Assembly (NCBI GenBank): GCA_963205195.1
Contig: CAUJHR010000022.1
Span: 56,221-120,220, forward strand
Origin: Pseudomonadota bacterium
Lineage (GTDB): Bacteria > Pseudomonadota > Alphaproteobacteria > Rickettsiales > SXRF01
Direction: 5' to 3'
Length of the DNA: 64,000 bases
Each line of letters opens with the position of its first letter. The stretch's first letter is position 1. The position numbers were made by a program, and so were the translations under genes. Shown here in pieces: positions 54,083 to 62,431 of the stretch. The notes under the pieces were generated by a model, which made no database searches, was not told where the DNA came from, and worked only from the letters and a program-made list of their open reading frames with translations.

Positions 54083-54555
54083 AAAAATCAATAAAAGCCA
54101 TGCTGGTTGTTTCAATCTTGCTTAACCTGCTTTTTGCCGGGCTTATACTGGGGCATATGGGAAAATCTTTCCTGCGTGGCGGTAAAACCCCATATCAGGA
54201 AATGGTGGCTAAGCTACCAGCCGATAAACAGAAAATATATAAGGATGCTGTGGCGCATGCCGAACAGGATAATGCAGAACTGCATGAGCAGTTTGATGAT
54301 ATACGCAAAAAATCCGCAGCTATATTAAAAGCCCCTGATTTTGACCGCGAATCTTACATAAAGCAAATCACAAAATTACATGAGTTACGAGGAAAGATAA
54401 TGTATAATACTGCAAATGCAGTTGCCGATATTGCAGGTAAATTCAGCCCGGATGAACGAGCTACACTTGCAGATATATTCCGCAAATCAGGCTCGTCGTG
54501 GCGAGTTCGCAAGTGCGAAGAGAAATCCAATGAAAGCGCAGAAATCAAGCAGTAA
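54079..54555 (+). CDS. Membrane-anchored Spy/CnrX-like periplasmic sensor
   Basis: 158 residues. An uncleaved-looking N-terminal hydrophobic helix (AMLVVSILLNLLFAGLILGHMG) is followed by a helical periplasmic domain parallel to the protein at 52683: YQEMVAKLPADKQKIYKDAVAHAEQDN and FSPDERATLADIFRKSG. In the CnrX family such proteins sense metals and control the anti-sigma factor. It is coupled by ATGA to the anti-sigma-like gene. Confidence 0.78.
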   Translation: MKKSIKAMLVVSILLNLLFAGLILGHMGKSFLRGGKTPYQEMVAKLPADKQKIYKDAVAHAEQDNAELHEQFDDIRKKSAAILKAPDFDRESYIKQITKLHELRGKIMYNTANAVADIAGKFSPDERATLADIFRKSGSSWRVRKCEEKSNESAEIKQ

Positions 54556-54559
54556 TTAT

Positions 54560-54913
54560 TTAGTGGTGATAGCGGCCACGATGCCCATGACCACCGCGTA
54601 TCTGCACATCAATAAATGGCGGCGGTACGTAATATAGGCGTTCATCCCTTACTATGTAAGTTATCTGTGCTGGCGGTTGCGCCCCTATCTGCTGGGTTGC
54701 AGGCATAAGCTGCCATGAACCATCAGGCTGGCGGCAAGCTGTGCCATACGCTTTTTGCACTGTGTTGGCTATCTTAAGGGTTTGGGTGTATTCGCGGCAA
54801 TATGGTGCTGGTTCAACGAACTGAGTGGTTGTGACATAAGTTTGCGCCTGAGCTATGCCAGCAATGGCAAACTGGGCAGAAAGAGTTATAATTATTAGAT
54901 TAAGTTTATTCAT
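54560..54913 (-). CDS. Secreted protein with 17-kDa-surface-antigen-like C-terminal motif
   Basis: 117 residues with a signal peptide (ends IAQA). [34 protein letters not shown] matches the end of Rickettsia-type 17 kDa surface antigens and many alphaproteobacterial envelope proteins, but the glycine zipper that usually precedes it is missing. The C-terminus is Gly/His-rich ([11 protein letters not shown]). It is convergent with the sensor gene, 4 bases apart. Confidence 0.75.
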   Translation of the reverse strand: MNKLNLIIITLSAQFAIAGIAQAQTYVTTTQFVEPAPYCREYTQTLKIANTVQKAYGTACRQPDGSWQLMPATQQIGAQPPAQITYIVRDERLYYVPPPFIDVQIRGGHGHRGRYHH

Positions 54914-55065
54914 AAGAATCCCGGATTGTTGCTATTATATGATATTGATACGAACGAAATATCAAAAACCTCCGTTTTGATGGAATTTTTATTTATTGGA
55001 AATCACTTGGGCTGGCGATTTTACCTATATTTATCCTATTATAATGGGAACAGGAGGGTAACATC

Positions 55066-56058
55066 ATGGCAAGCAAATTGAATTTTAAGAAAGAAGCAGA
55101 AGATACCGCTGAAGAGCAGAGGGAAATCCAGAAACAGGTGGAAAAAGCTGATAAAATTTCACCTAAAGAAGAAGTGAAAAAAGCTATGCAGGCAGGGGCG
55201 CGCAAATATCCGGAGCCGCCGCTGGTAAAGCAACATCTCAAAAAACCGGGGAATGAATGTGACCTTGAATTAGCTCCGATGTGTGATGCTCCTTATTACA
55301 AAGGTTCGGAGAAATTGAAGGATAAAGTGGCAATCATAACCGGTGGGGATTCGGGAATTGGCCGGGCAGTTGCTATCCTGTTCGCGCGCGAAGGCGCAGA
55401 TATTGCCATTGTGTATCTTAATGAGCATGAAGATGCGGATAGAACAAAGAATATGGTGGAGGAGGAAGGGCGTAAATGTATAGTCATTTCCGGTGACGTA
55501 ACAAACCGCAATTTTTGTATAGATTCTGTGAAAATGGCTGCGGATAAGCTGGGTAAACTTGATATATTGGTAAATAATGCCGCTTTTCAGGAGCATATTT
55601 CGCGTTTTGAGGATTTGACCGAGGAGCATTTTGATAAAACATTAAAAACCAACCTATACGGTTATTTTTTCATGGCGCAGGCGGCGGCTGGGTATATGAA
55701 GCCGGGAAGCGCTATAGTAAATACCGGTTCGGTTACCGGGCTGCTAGGCAATAAGGACCTGCTAGATTACTCCATGACTAAGGGGGGCATCCACGCCTTT
55801 ACACGCTCGCTGGCAACACATTTGATACCCAAGGGAATCCGTGTTAATGCTGTAGCACCGGGGCCAGTCTGGACGCCATTAAATCCGGCTGATAAGGAAG
55901 CAAATGATATTGCACATTTTGGTGAAAAGACACCTATGAAGCGACCAGCGCAGCCGGAAGAAATTGCCCCAGCTTATGTATTTTTAGCCTCTTCTCATTG
56001 TTCGAGTTATATAACCGGGGAGATACTTCCTATTATCGGTGGCTACAACGGAGGATAG
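55066..56058 (+). CDS. SDR-family oxidoreductase, YghA-like
   Basis: 330 residues. An N-terminal extension of about 85 charged residues (helical, Lys/Glu-rich) precedes the SDR core: GGDSGIGRAVAILFAREGAD for NAD(P), NNAAF, the catalytic Ser in NTGSVTG and Tyr-x3-Lys in YSMTKGG. Its closest recognisable relatives are YghA/general-stress dehydrogenases; the substrate is unknown. An aggagg Shine-Dalgarno precedes it. Confidence 0.92.
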   Translation: MASKLNFKKEAEDTAEEQREIQKQVEKADKISPKEEVKKAMQAGARKYPEPPLVKQHLKKPGNECDLELAPMCDAPYYKGSEKLKDKVAIITGGDSGIGRAVAILFAREGADIAIVYLNEHEDADRTKNMVEEEGRKCIVISGDVTNRNFCIDSVKMAADKLGKLDILVNNAAFQEHISRFEDLTEEHFDKTLKTNLYGYFFMAQAAAGYMKPGSAIVNTGSVTGLLGNKDLLDYSMTKGGIHAFTRSLATHLIPKGIRVNAVAPGPVWTPLNPADKEANDIAHFGEKTPMKRPAQPEEIAPAYVFLASSHCSSYITGEILPIIGGYNGG

Positions 56059-57147
56059 CTAATTGCCTTTATTTTCTGGCTTACTAAAATCCACATCTCG
56101 ATCCAGCCCGTTCTTAAAGGCATTGATAAAAGCATTTTCAATTATCCCGGCAATAGTCGCCCAGCTATCAGTGTCTACATTATCCAAATCTCCTTCCAGA
56201 GGGATTTTAGTGGCGAACTGGTCTTTGCTATGGTTGGTGAAAATTTCTACAACAACAGAAACCAGTGTTTCCCACGCAAGTTTTATTGGATTGCTGGTTT
56301 TACGCAGATCAATAAGTGAAATGTCAGTAGCTATCGGCTTTACATAACCCGACACTTTGTTGTTTTTAACAATAAATTCTGAATAGACATTCAAATTGCC
56401 TTTTTTAATGTCGATTGCTGCGTAAGCATTGCTGTAATTGCTGAGCGCAGGAAGGTTTACGTGCTCAAGCCTGGTTTCGATATCCATGTCGGGGATGGGG
56501 CGCAGAATATTCATTTTTCCGGTCATGTCCAGATTGCCGCCGCCAATTGAATTACCTCTTATAATCAGGGTGGATGGGAGCTGTTTATCCTTATCGACGA
56601 CATTGCGTAAATTGCGGATTTCCCCTGACATATTATTTATATATACGTTAACTTTCGGATTGGCAGAAAAATCCTGATAAGTGAGTTTGCCATCCTTAAA
56701 AGTCACCAGGTTTATATCTATCGGCATTAAATCTTTGATGGGTTTTGACCAATCCACACCACCGCCGTATTGCGTAATTTCCCCTGATTTGCCTACGGCA
56801 AAATTAATTACTGGTTTAGTCAGGTCGGCGTTGGAAACTATCCGGCCATGCAGAAGTGCACGCCATTGTATTGATAGATCGATAGTATCTATGTCAACAA
56901 AAGGGGTGGGGATATTACCGGTTTTTTTATAGATTTTCAGGTTATGTATTTTATATGCTCCGCGGTAAAGGGCAATATCTATATCCTCAATCGAACCCTC
57001 ATATCCTTTTATATTCCCAAGTGCGTTATTTACATAGCGCGGAAGCCATATATTAAGGTACAGGCGTGCAGCTATAAGCACCAAAATAAGTAGCGATATG
57101 ATACCAATAAGCCAGTAGCGTTTTTTGTGTGCTTTTAAACCTGTCAT
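56059..57147 (-). CDS. DUF748/AsmA-like inner-membrane protein
   Basis: 362 residues: one N-terminal membrane helix (WLIGIISLLILVLIAARLYL), then a beta-rich periplasmic body with GSIEDIDIALYRGAYKIHNLKIYKKTG and FKDGKLTYQDFSANPKVNVYINNMSGEIRNL, typical of DUF748 within the AsmA superfamily. These proteins may move lipids between membranes. It is directly convergent with the SDR gene (no gap). Confidence 0.85.
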   Translation of the reverse strand: MTGLKAHKKRYWLIGIISLLILVLIAARLYLNIWLPRYVNNALGNIKGYEGSIEDIDIALYRGAYKIHNLKIYKKTGNIPTPFVDIDTIDLSIQWRALLHGRIVSNADLTKPVINFAVGKSGEITQYGGGVDWSKPIKDLMPIDINLVTFKDGKLTYQDFSANPKVNVYINNMSGEIRNLRNVVDKDKQLPSTLIIRGNSIGGGNLDMTGKMNILRPIPDMDIETRLEHVNLPALSNYSNAYAAIDIKKGNLNVYSEFIVKNNKVSGYVKPIATDISLIDLRKTSNPIKLAWETLVSVVVEIFTNHSKDQFATKIPLEGDLDNVDTDSWATIAGIIENAFINAFKNGLDRDVDFSKPENKGN

Positions 57148-57215
57148 ATGGAAAATAAATTATAAAACGCATAATATTTCCATATGTATCAATTTCAAAT
57201 AGCTAAAGACGGCTA

Positions 57216-58772
57216 TTATTGCTCGCGCATGGATTGCTGCATATGCCTGTGAAGCGGTGAAAGCAGGAAACTTATTATATGGCGGGAGCCGGTTTTAATT
57301 TCCGCAGTAACAGCCATCCCAGGAGTAAGACCTACCATCCGCCCGTCAATATCCATGCTGGTTTCTTCAAGCGAGATGCGTGCGGCATAGACCAATTCCT
57401 GCCCTTGCAGTTCGCTGCTGTCATTTTCCGCGCCTACTGACCTGCTGGATTTATCATCGGGCTTGCTGCGTGCTATGGCGTCTTGCGAAACTGAGATCAC
57501 ATGCCCATGCAGCAAACCATAACGGGTGAAATTAAATGTGTCGACTTTGACTTCCACTTCCTGCCCTTCATGCACGAAACCTATATCACGGTTGGAAACC
57601 ATTGCCTCGATCTCAATATGGCTGTCGGCGGGGACTATCGCCATAAGTGCCTCAGCGGATGTTACCACACCCCCTTCAGTATGTACGGCAAGCTGCTGTA
57701 CAGTACCATCAACCGGTGATTTAAGGGTTTGCAGGCGGAATTTCTGCGAGGCTTGCAACCATTGCTCTTTAAGGCTTGCTGCCCTCTGCTCGGAATCGGC
57801 AAGTTTATCGAGGTTGTTATGCTGGTATTCGGCCTGCGCCTGCTTACGCTGTTCCTTTAGAGATTCTAATGCGCCAGTGGCTTCTGCAAGCCTGCCTTTT
57901 TGTACATTAAGTTCCTGCACATGCTCAACAAGGTCCTGCTGTGCAGTTAATGTATCAAGCTTTGAGCCATAGCCTTTATCGGACAAGGTCTTATGCATTT
58001 TAGTGCGTTCTTCAAGCATAGGTATGGATTCAGTGAGCTTATTTATGGTTGCTGAAACGGCAGCGAGATTACCTTCGTTCTGCGCTATCTGACGGTCAAT
58101 TCCTGTAAGTTTTGCATGAATTTCTTCAAGCTGGTGGGTAAGAAGTGATTTTTGCGTGGCAATCTGTGACTCGCTAGCATCTTCTGGAGGTGTGAATTTG
58201 CTTTCCACATCATTATCCATGCTGAGTGCTGCTTTTAGGCGAGCAGTATCAAGTGCGGCAGTCATATATTCGCTATGTAGCCTGTCACGCTCCGATTCAT
58301 TGATCGTTGAATCTATCTCAATAAGTATATCACCAGCCTTTACTTCCTGCCCGTCATGCACATGAATGGAACGAACTACGCCTGATTCAAGCGGCTGGAT
58401 GATCTTGGTGCGCCCGGTTGGTATGATCTTGCCCTGTGCGGTTGCGATAATATCCACCGTGCCAATACAAGCCCACGCAAGCGCCAGCAGGAAGAAAGAT
58501 ATAATAACAGCTGATATTGCCCTGCCCAGCGGTGAAGGAGGAGTTTCCAGAATTTCCAAAGCAGCAGGATAAAACTCAATCTCAGGGTCGTTCTGGTTAA
58601 AAGATTTGATCCACATCGTGAAATGTAAAGACAGCCATTGCAGGCGCGGCTGTGTATAATCCAGTATACGCTTTGCATATTTATGCCTACGGATATAGTG
58701 CGAGAAAGCATATAGCCTTTGCAAGATCAAATCTTTTAAATTCATCAAAATATTTTTTATTTTCGCGGCCAC
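57216..58772 (-). CDS. HlyD-family type I secretion periplasmic adaptor
   Basis: 518 residues: N-terminal cytoplasmic part, one membrane helix (AVIISFFLLALAWACIGTVDII), lipoyl half-motifs (IIQPLESGVVRSIHVHDGQEVKAGD), a long coiled coil, then LKSPVDGTVQQLAVHTEGGVV and the HlyD signature near the end. It links the ABC exporter encoded just upstream to a TolC-like channel. A 2-base gap separates it from that gene. Confidence 0.93.
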   Translation of the reverse strand: MAAKIKNILMNLKDLILQRLYAFSHYIRRHKYAKRILDYTQPRLQWLSLHFTMWIKSFNQNDPEIEFYPAALEILETPPSPLGRAISAVIISFFLLALAWACIGTVDIIATAQGKIIPTGRTKIIQPLESGVVRSIHVHDGQEVKAGDILIEIDSTINESERDRLHSEYMTAALDTARLKAALSMDNDVESKFTPPEDASESQIATQKSLLTHQLEEIHAKLTGIDRQIAQNEGNLAAVSATINKLTESIPMLEERTKMHKTLSDKGYGSKLDTLTAQQDLVEHVQELNVQKGRLAEATGALESLKEQRKQAQAEYQHNNLDKLADSEQRAASLKEQWLQASQKFRLQTLKSPVDGTVQQLAVHTEGGVVTSAEALMAIVPADSHIEIEAMVSNRDIGFVHEGQEVEVKVDTFNFTRYGLLHGHVISVSQDAIARSKPDDKSSRSVGAENDSSELQGQELVYAARISLEETSMDIDGRMVGLTPGMAVTAEIKTGSRHIISFLLSPLHRHMQQSMREQ

Positions 58773-58774
58773 TG

Positions 58775-60940
58775 CTAACCCCCCTGCATACGAAGTAGGG
58801 AGGCGTAACGGCCATTGGTACGCACTAACTCATCATGTGATCCATCTTCTACAATACGGCCTTTTTCAATGGTAATGATACGATGGCAATCACGCACGGC
58901 AGAAAGCCGGTGGGCGATAATAAGCACCGTCCTTCCCTGCACGATCTGGCGCATATTTTCCTGTATGATGCGTTCGCTTTCATAATCAAGTGCGCTGGTT
59001 GCCTCATCAAAAATCAGGATGCGCGGATTGCTTATCAGCGCCCGGGCGATAGCAATGCGCTGGCGCTGGCCGCCGGACAGATTCGCGCCGCGCTCGCCTA
59101 CTATAGTGTCGTAACCTTCGGGGAGTTCAAGTATGAAATCATGCGCTCCGGCAAGTTTTGCGGCTTCAATTACATACTCGGTTTCCATACCGGGATTTAT
59201 GAGCGCTATATTATCGCGGATTGAACGGTTGAAAAGCACATTCTCCTGAAGCACCACCCCAACCTGCCGACGCAGCCAAGCTACATCGACCATTGCAAGG
59301 TCAACGCCATCTACCAGAACCCTGCCGCTTTCGGGAAGGTATAAACGCTGCACCAGCTTGGTAAGTGTCGATTTTCCGGAACCGGATGGGCCGACAATCC
59401 CAACCACTTGCCCGGCAGTAATATTTATATTTATATCGTGTAATATCTCTGGGCCATCAATCCGGTAGCGGAATGAAATGTGCTCAAGTGAAATATTGCC
59501 ATTGATTGCCGGAAGAGCGGTGCGCCCCGGTGTGAAAGCAGGCTCGGGAATAGTATTTAAAATATCGCCCAGACGTGCAACGGAAAGCCTGGCCTGGTGG
59601 AAATCCTGCCATAGCTGCGCTAAACGTAAAACAGGTTGCGCCACGCGCGATGCCAGCATATTGAATGCAACAAGTTCGCCAACGGTTAAATAGCCATCTA
59701 TAACTGCCCTTGCGCCAAAGAATAAAACTGCTGCGGTTACCAGCTTGCTGATAAGCTGCACTCCCTGGCTTGCCCAATTTCCGATATTTGTTACCCGGAA
59801 ACTTGACTGTACATAGCCAGCAAGCTGTTCTTCCCAGCGCCTTTGCATCTGCGGTTCTACCGCCATTGCCTTTAAGGTTTCAATTCCCCCTATACTCTCA
59901 ACAAGGAATGATTGGTTTTCTGCGCCGCGGTTGAATTTTTCATCCAGACGGGCACGAAATAGGGGAGTAACGCCTGCTGATATTGCAATATAAAATGGAA
60001 AGGAAAATAATACTAAGGCGGTTAAGAATAATGAGTAGTAAGCCATTACAGCAATGAAAACAAAAGTAAAAAATAAATCAATAACCAATGTCAGCGCTGA
60101 GCTGGTAATGAAATTTCGGATATTTTCCAGTTCGCGCACGCGGGCAACGCTATCACCCACGCGCCGCGCTTCAAAATAGGATATAGGGAGCGCTACCAGC
60201 TGCTTGAACAGCCGTGCCCCAAGCTCGACATCAATACGGTTGGTGGTATGAGAAAAAACATATGTACGTAGCGCAGTAAGCAGGCTTTCAAATATTGAAA
60301 CTGCAAGCAGCCCTATAATAAGCACGTTAAGTGTGGACATGCCCCTATGCACAAGGACTTTATCAATTACTACCTGGAAAAATAACGGGGTAATGAGTGC
60401 AAAAAGCTGAAGGAAAAATGATGCGAGCAAAATTTCACCAAGAAGCCTGCGATATTTTACCATCGCCTGTAAAAACCAGCTTACATCGAACTGCCGCATT
60501 AGTTCGCCAACTCCTGCGCGGCGAACTACTAATATAATCTGCCCATCCCATTCGTTTTCCAATTGCTCGCGTGTTATTAGTTCTGGCTTTCTTGCAAGCG
60601 GGTCTTGTATTAAAATTTTATCTTCAGTAATTTTACCAATAATAAAAAAATGGCCATTGCGCCGTTGGGCAATGCAAGGAAGGGATGTTTTGCACAAGCG
60701 CTCCCAGTTGCTGTGGATATTCCTGGCTTTTAGCTTGAACTGTTTAGAAAAGCGCAGCATTTCTGTTATGTCCATGCGCCCGCCACCAAGCTGGTGTTGC
60801 AATTGTCCAGAGTCAACCGCAATACCTAGAAAGCGCAACAGCAGAACAAAGGACATTAGTCCAGTATCAGGGGTATCAAGGGGAGTTGCTTCGTCTTCCG
60901 GCAGCATATTTAATTTCTTGTATTTATTATTGGCCGCCAA
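58775..60940 (-). CDS. Type I secretion ABC transporter with C39-like domain (HlyB/LapB type)
   Basis: 721 residues: residues 1-150 are a C39 peptidase-like domain without the catalytic cysteine (VLLLRFLGIAVD at that place) but with NGHFFII kept; then six membrane helices and an ABC domain with [41 protein letters not shown]. The dead C39 domain (CLD) binds unfolded RTX substrates in HlyB. No RTX substrate or TolC gene lies in the window. Confidence 0.93.
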   Translation of the reverse strand: MAANNKYKKLNMLPEDEATPLDTPDTGLMSFVLLLRFLGIAVDSGQLQHQLGGGRMDITEMLRFSKQFKLKARNIHSNWERLCKTSLPCIAQRRNGHFFIIGKITEDKILIQDPLARKPELITREQLENEWDGQIILVVRRAGVGELMRQFDVSWFLQAMVKYRRLLGEILLASFFLQLFALITPLFFQVVIDKVLVHRGMSTLNVLIIGLLAVSIFESLLTALRTYVFSHTTNRIDVELGARLFKQLVALPISYFEARRVGDSVARVRELENIRNFITSSALTLVIDLFFTFVFIAVMAYYSLFLTALVLFSFPFYIAISAGVTPLFRARLDEKFNRGAENQSFLVESIGGIETLKAMAVEPQMQRRWEEQLAGYVQSSFRVTNIGNWASQGVQLISKLVTAAVLFFGARAVIDGYLTVGELVAFNMLASRVAQPVLRLAQLWQDFHQARLSVARLGDILNTIPEPAFTPGRTALPAINGNISLEHISFRYRIDGPEILHDININITAGQVVGIVGPSGSGKSTLTKLVQRLYLPESGRVLVDGVDLAMVDVAWLRRQVGVVLQENVLFNRSIRDNIALINPGMETEYVIEAAKLAGAHDFILELPEGYDTIVGERGANLSGGQRQRIAIARALISNPRILIFDEATSALDYESERIIQENMRQIVQGRTVLIIAHRLSAVRDCHRIITIEKGRIVEDGSHDELVRTNGRYASLLRMQGG

Positions 60941-61018
60941 ACTGCGATTATCTTAATGTAATATATAAGCAATACTATTTTACCTGATATACGCAACAAT
61001 TTATTACTTTGAATATTA

Positions 61019-61621
61019 TTATCTTTGCGGGGCTACTGCCATCTGCCAATCCTTTATCGCATCTATTGGATGGATGAGCATTATAATATTTAATGTAAGG
61101 TTATCACGTATCAATAAGGCGCACCCAATTTCCATAATTATGATAATAAATAATGAAAGCAATGGGTTAAATCTGTATGCGAGCAAAAATCCAAGGGTTG
61201 CTAATATAACATCACTTAAAGAATTTATTATACTGTCACCTACATATCCAAGTGAAATGGTAACGGCGCGGTAACGTTCTATAATAAATGGGGAGTTTTC
61301 CATAATTTCCCATACGGATTCTATAGTCATGGCTATAATCAGCCTGAATTTAACCGAGGTTTTCCGTGCTATGCACCATAATACACCGTAAAATAATATG
61401 CCATGCCCGATATGGGAAAAAGAATAAGGATCAGCCAGGCGCTGGGAATTCTCACTGCTCCAGATGCTGCCTTCCCACCAGCCGAATTTTCCATCGGGGC
61501 CAAATAATGAGCGGCCCAGCCATAGCTCGATAGCATATGTTGCGGCTAATATAACCACAAACGCACTTATAGTGCCGAAATGATGCTTTAGATAACAGAT
61601 GGCCGGATTTAAGTTTTTCAT
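61019..61621 (-). CDS. DUF2585 family membrane protein (UPF0314-like)
   Basis: 200 residues with about five membrane segments. Family blocks: DPYSFSHIGHGILFYGVLW, ESVWEIMENSPFIIERYR and LGYVGDSIINSLSDV. Known mainly from alphaproteobacteria; function unknown. It stands alone upstream of the tRNA on the same strand. Confidence 0.88.
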   Translation of the reverse strand: MKNLNPAICYLKHHFGTISAFVVILAATYAIELWLGRSLFGPDGKFGWWEGSIWSSENSQRLADPYSFSHIGHGILFYGVLWCIARKTSVKFRLIIAMTIESVWEIMENSPFIIERYRAVTISLGYVGDSIINSLSDVILATLGFLLAYRFNPLLSLFIIIIMEIGCALLIRDNLTLNIIMLIHPIDAIKDWQMAVAPQR

Positions 61622-61682
61622 ATTAAGTATACAATAATATATAGCCTGGGCTTGCTGGGCCTAATCCCCGTAGGGCGTAAGG

Positions 61683-61758
61683 TGGTGGGGGGAGAGGGAT
61701 TTGAACCCCCGACCAAGGCGTTATGAGCGCCCTGCTCTAACCGCTGAGCTATCCCCCC
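61683..61758 (-). tRNA. tRNA with CAU anticodon, probably tRNA-Ile2
   Basis: A 76-nt cloverleaf with acceptor GGGGGGA/TCCCCCC-type pairing, an encoded CCA, AGCTCAGCGGTTAGAGCA D-arm, anticodon loop CTCATAA and GGTTCAAATCC T-arm. CAU could be elongator Met, but the D-arm, the CTCATAAC loop and the TTGGTC variable region match alphaproteobacterial tRNA-Ile2, whose C34 becomes lysidine. The gap to 61938 shows no other gene. Confidence 0.92.
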
Positions 61759-61937
61759 TTAAATCGAAAAATTTGATAAGGACAGCATAGTGATTAGTGT
61801 CTAGCGAATTGCTTTTCAATCTTTTTTCTACAAAAAATAGAATTTTCTATTAAAAAAACACTATTTTGCTTGCAATACAAGCGGGTCTGGGTTAGAAGTC
61901 ACCCTCCAAAAATACATTATATATTAGGACAGGCGCT

Positions 61938-62216
61938 ATGAAACAGGACATTCACCCGGAATATCATAAAATTACAGTTGTTATGACTGATGGAAGCAAG
62001 TACGACACTTTCTCTACTTGGGGGAAAGAAGGAGATGTGCTTCAGCTTGACGTTGACCCGCTGACACACCCGGCATGGGTAGGCGGCGTTAACTTGCGTA
62101 AAACTGGTCAGATGGAAAAATTCCAAAACCGTTTCGCAAGCTTTTCAGTTGCAACTACCGGCAATGCTTCAGGCGATGCTAAAAAAGCCGAAAAGAAAGA
62201 CAAAAAAGATTCTTAA
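61938..62216 (+). CDS. rpmE: 50S ribosomal protein L31 (bL31, cysteine-free type)
   Basis: 92 residues. [31 protein letters not shown] and THPAWVGG are the bL31 hallmarks. It lacks the zinc cysteines, so it is the C-minus form, as in many alphaproteobacteria. The tail is Lys-rich. A strong terminator follows. Confidence 0.95.
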   Translation: MKQDIHPEYHKITVVMTDGSKYDTFSTWGKEGDVLQLDVDPLTHPAWVGGVNLRKTGQMEKFQNRFASFSVATTGNASGDAKKAEKKDKKDS

Positions 62217-62240
62217 TTGATTAAGCTATATTTATATTAA

Positions 62241-62272
62241 GGCCGGCGGCAGAAATGCCCCGGCTTTTTTTT
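62241..62272 (+). terminator. Rho-independent terminator after rpmE
   Basis: GCCGGCGGCA and TGCCCCGGC pair with one bulge around a gaaa loop, followed by eight T. It separates rpmE from ftsZ; the 159 bases from here to the ftsZ start must hold the ftsZ promoter, although I cannot pick out a clear -35/-10. Confidence 0.9.
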
Positions 62273-62431
62273 ATGCCGTATATGTAGATTTAGCTCTGGC
62301 TTTTTTGAAGAAAAATTTTTATTATTGCAGGGAATTAAATGGAATTTTTTGCGTTAACCACAAAATATAGTGGTAAATACTAAAAAATTGTTCAATATAG
62401 GCACAGGTAAAATATTTCTGGGAGCGCAACC

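Noticed and set aside
61683..61758. CAU tRNA as elongator tRNA-Met
   Set aside because: Variable loop, D-arm and anticodon stem fit tRNA-Ile2 better; elongator Met in this class has a different anticodon stem. Not fully excluded.
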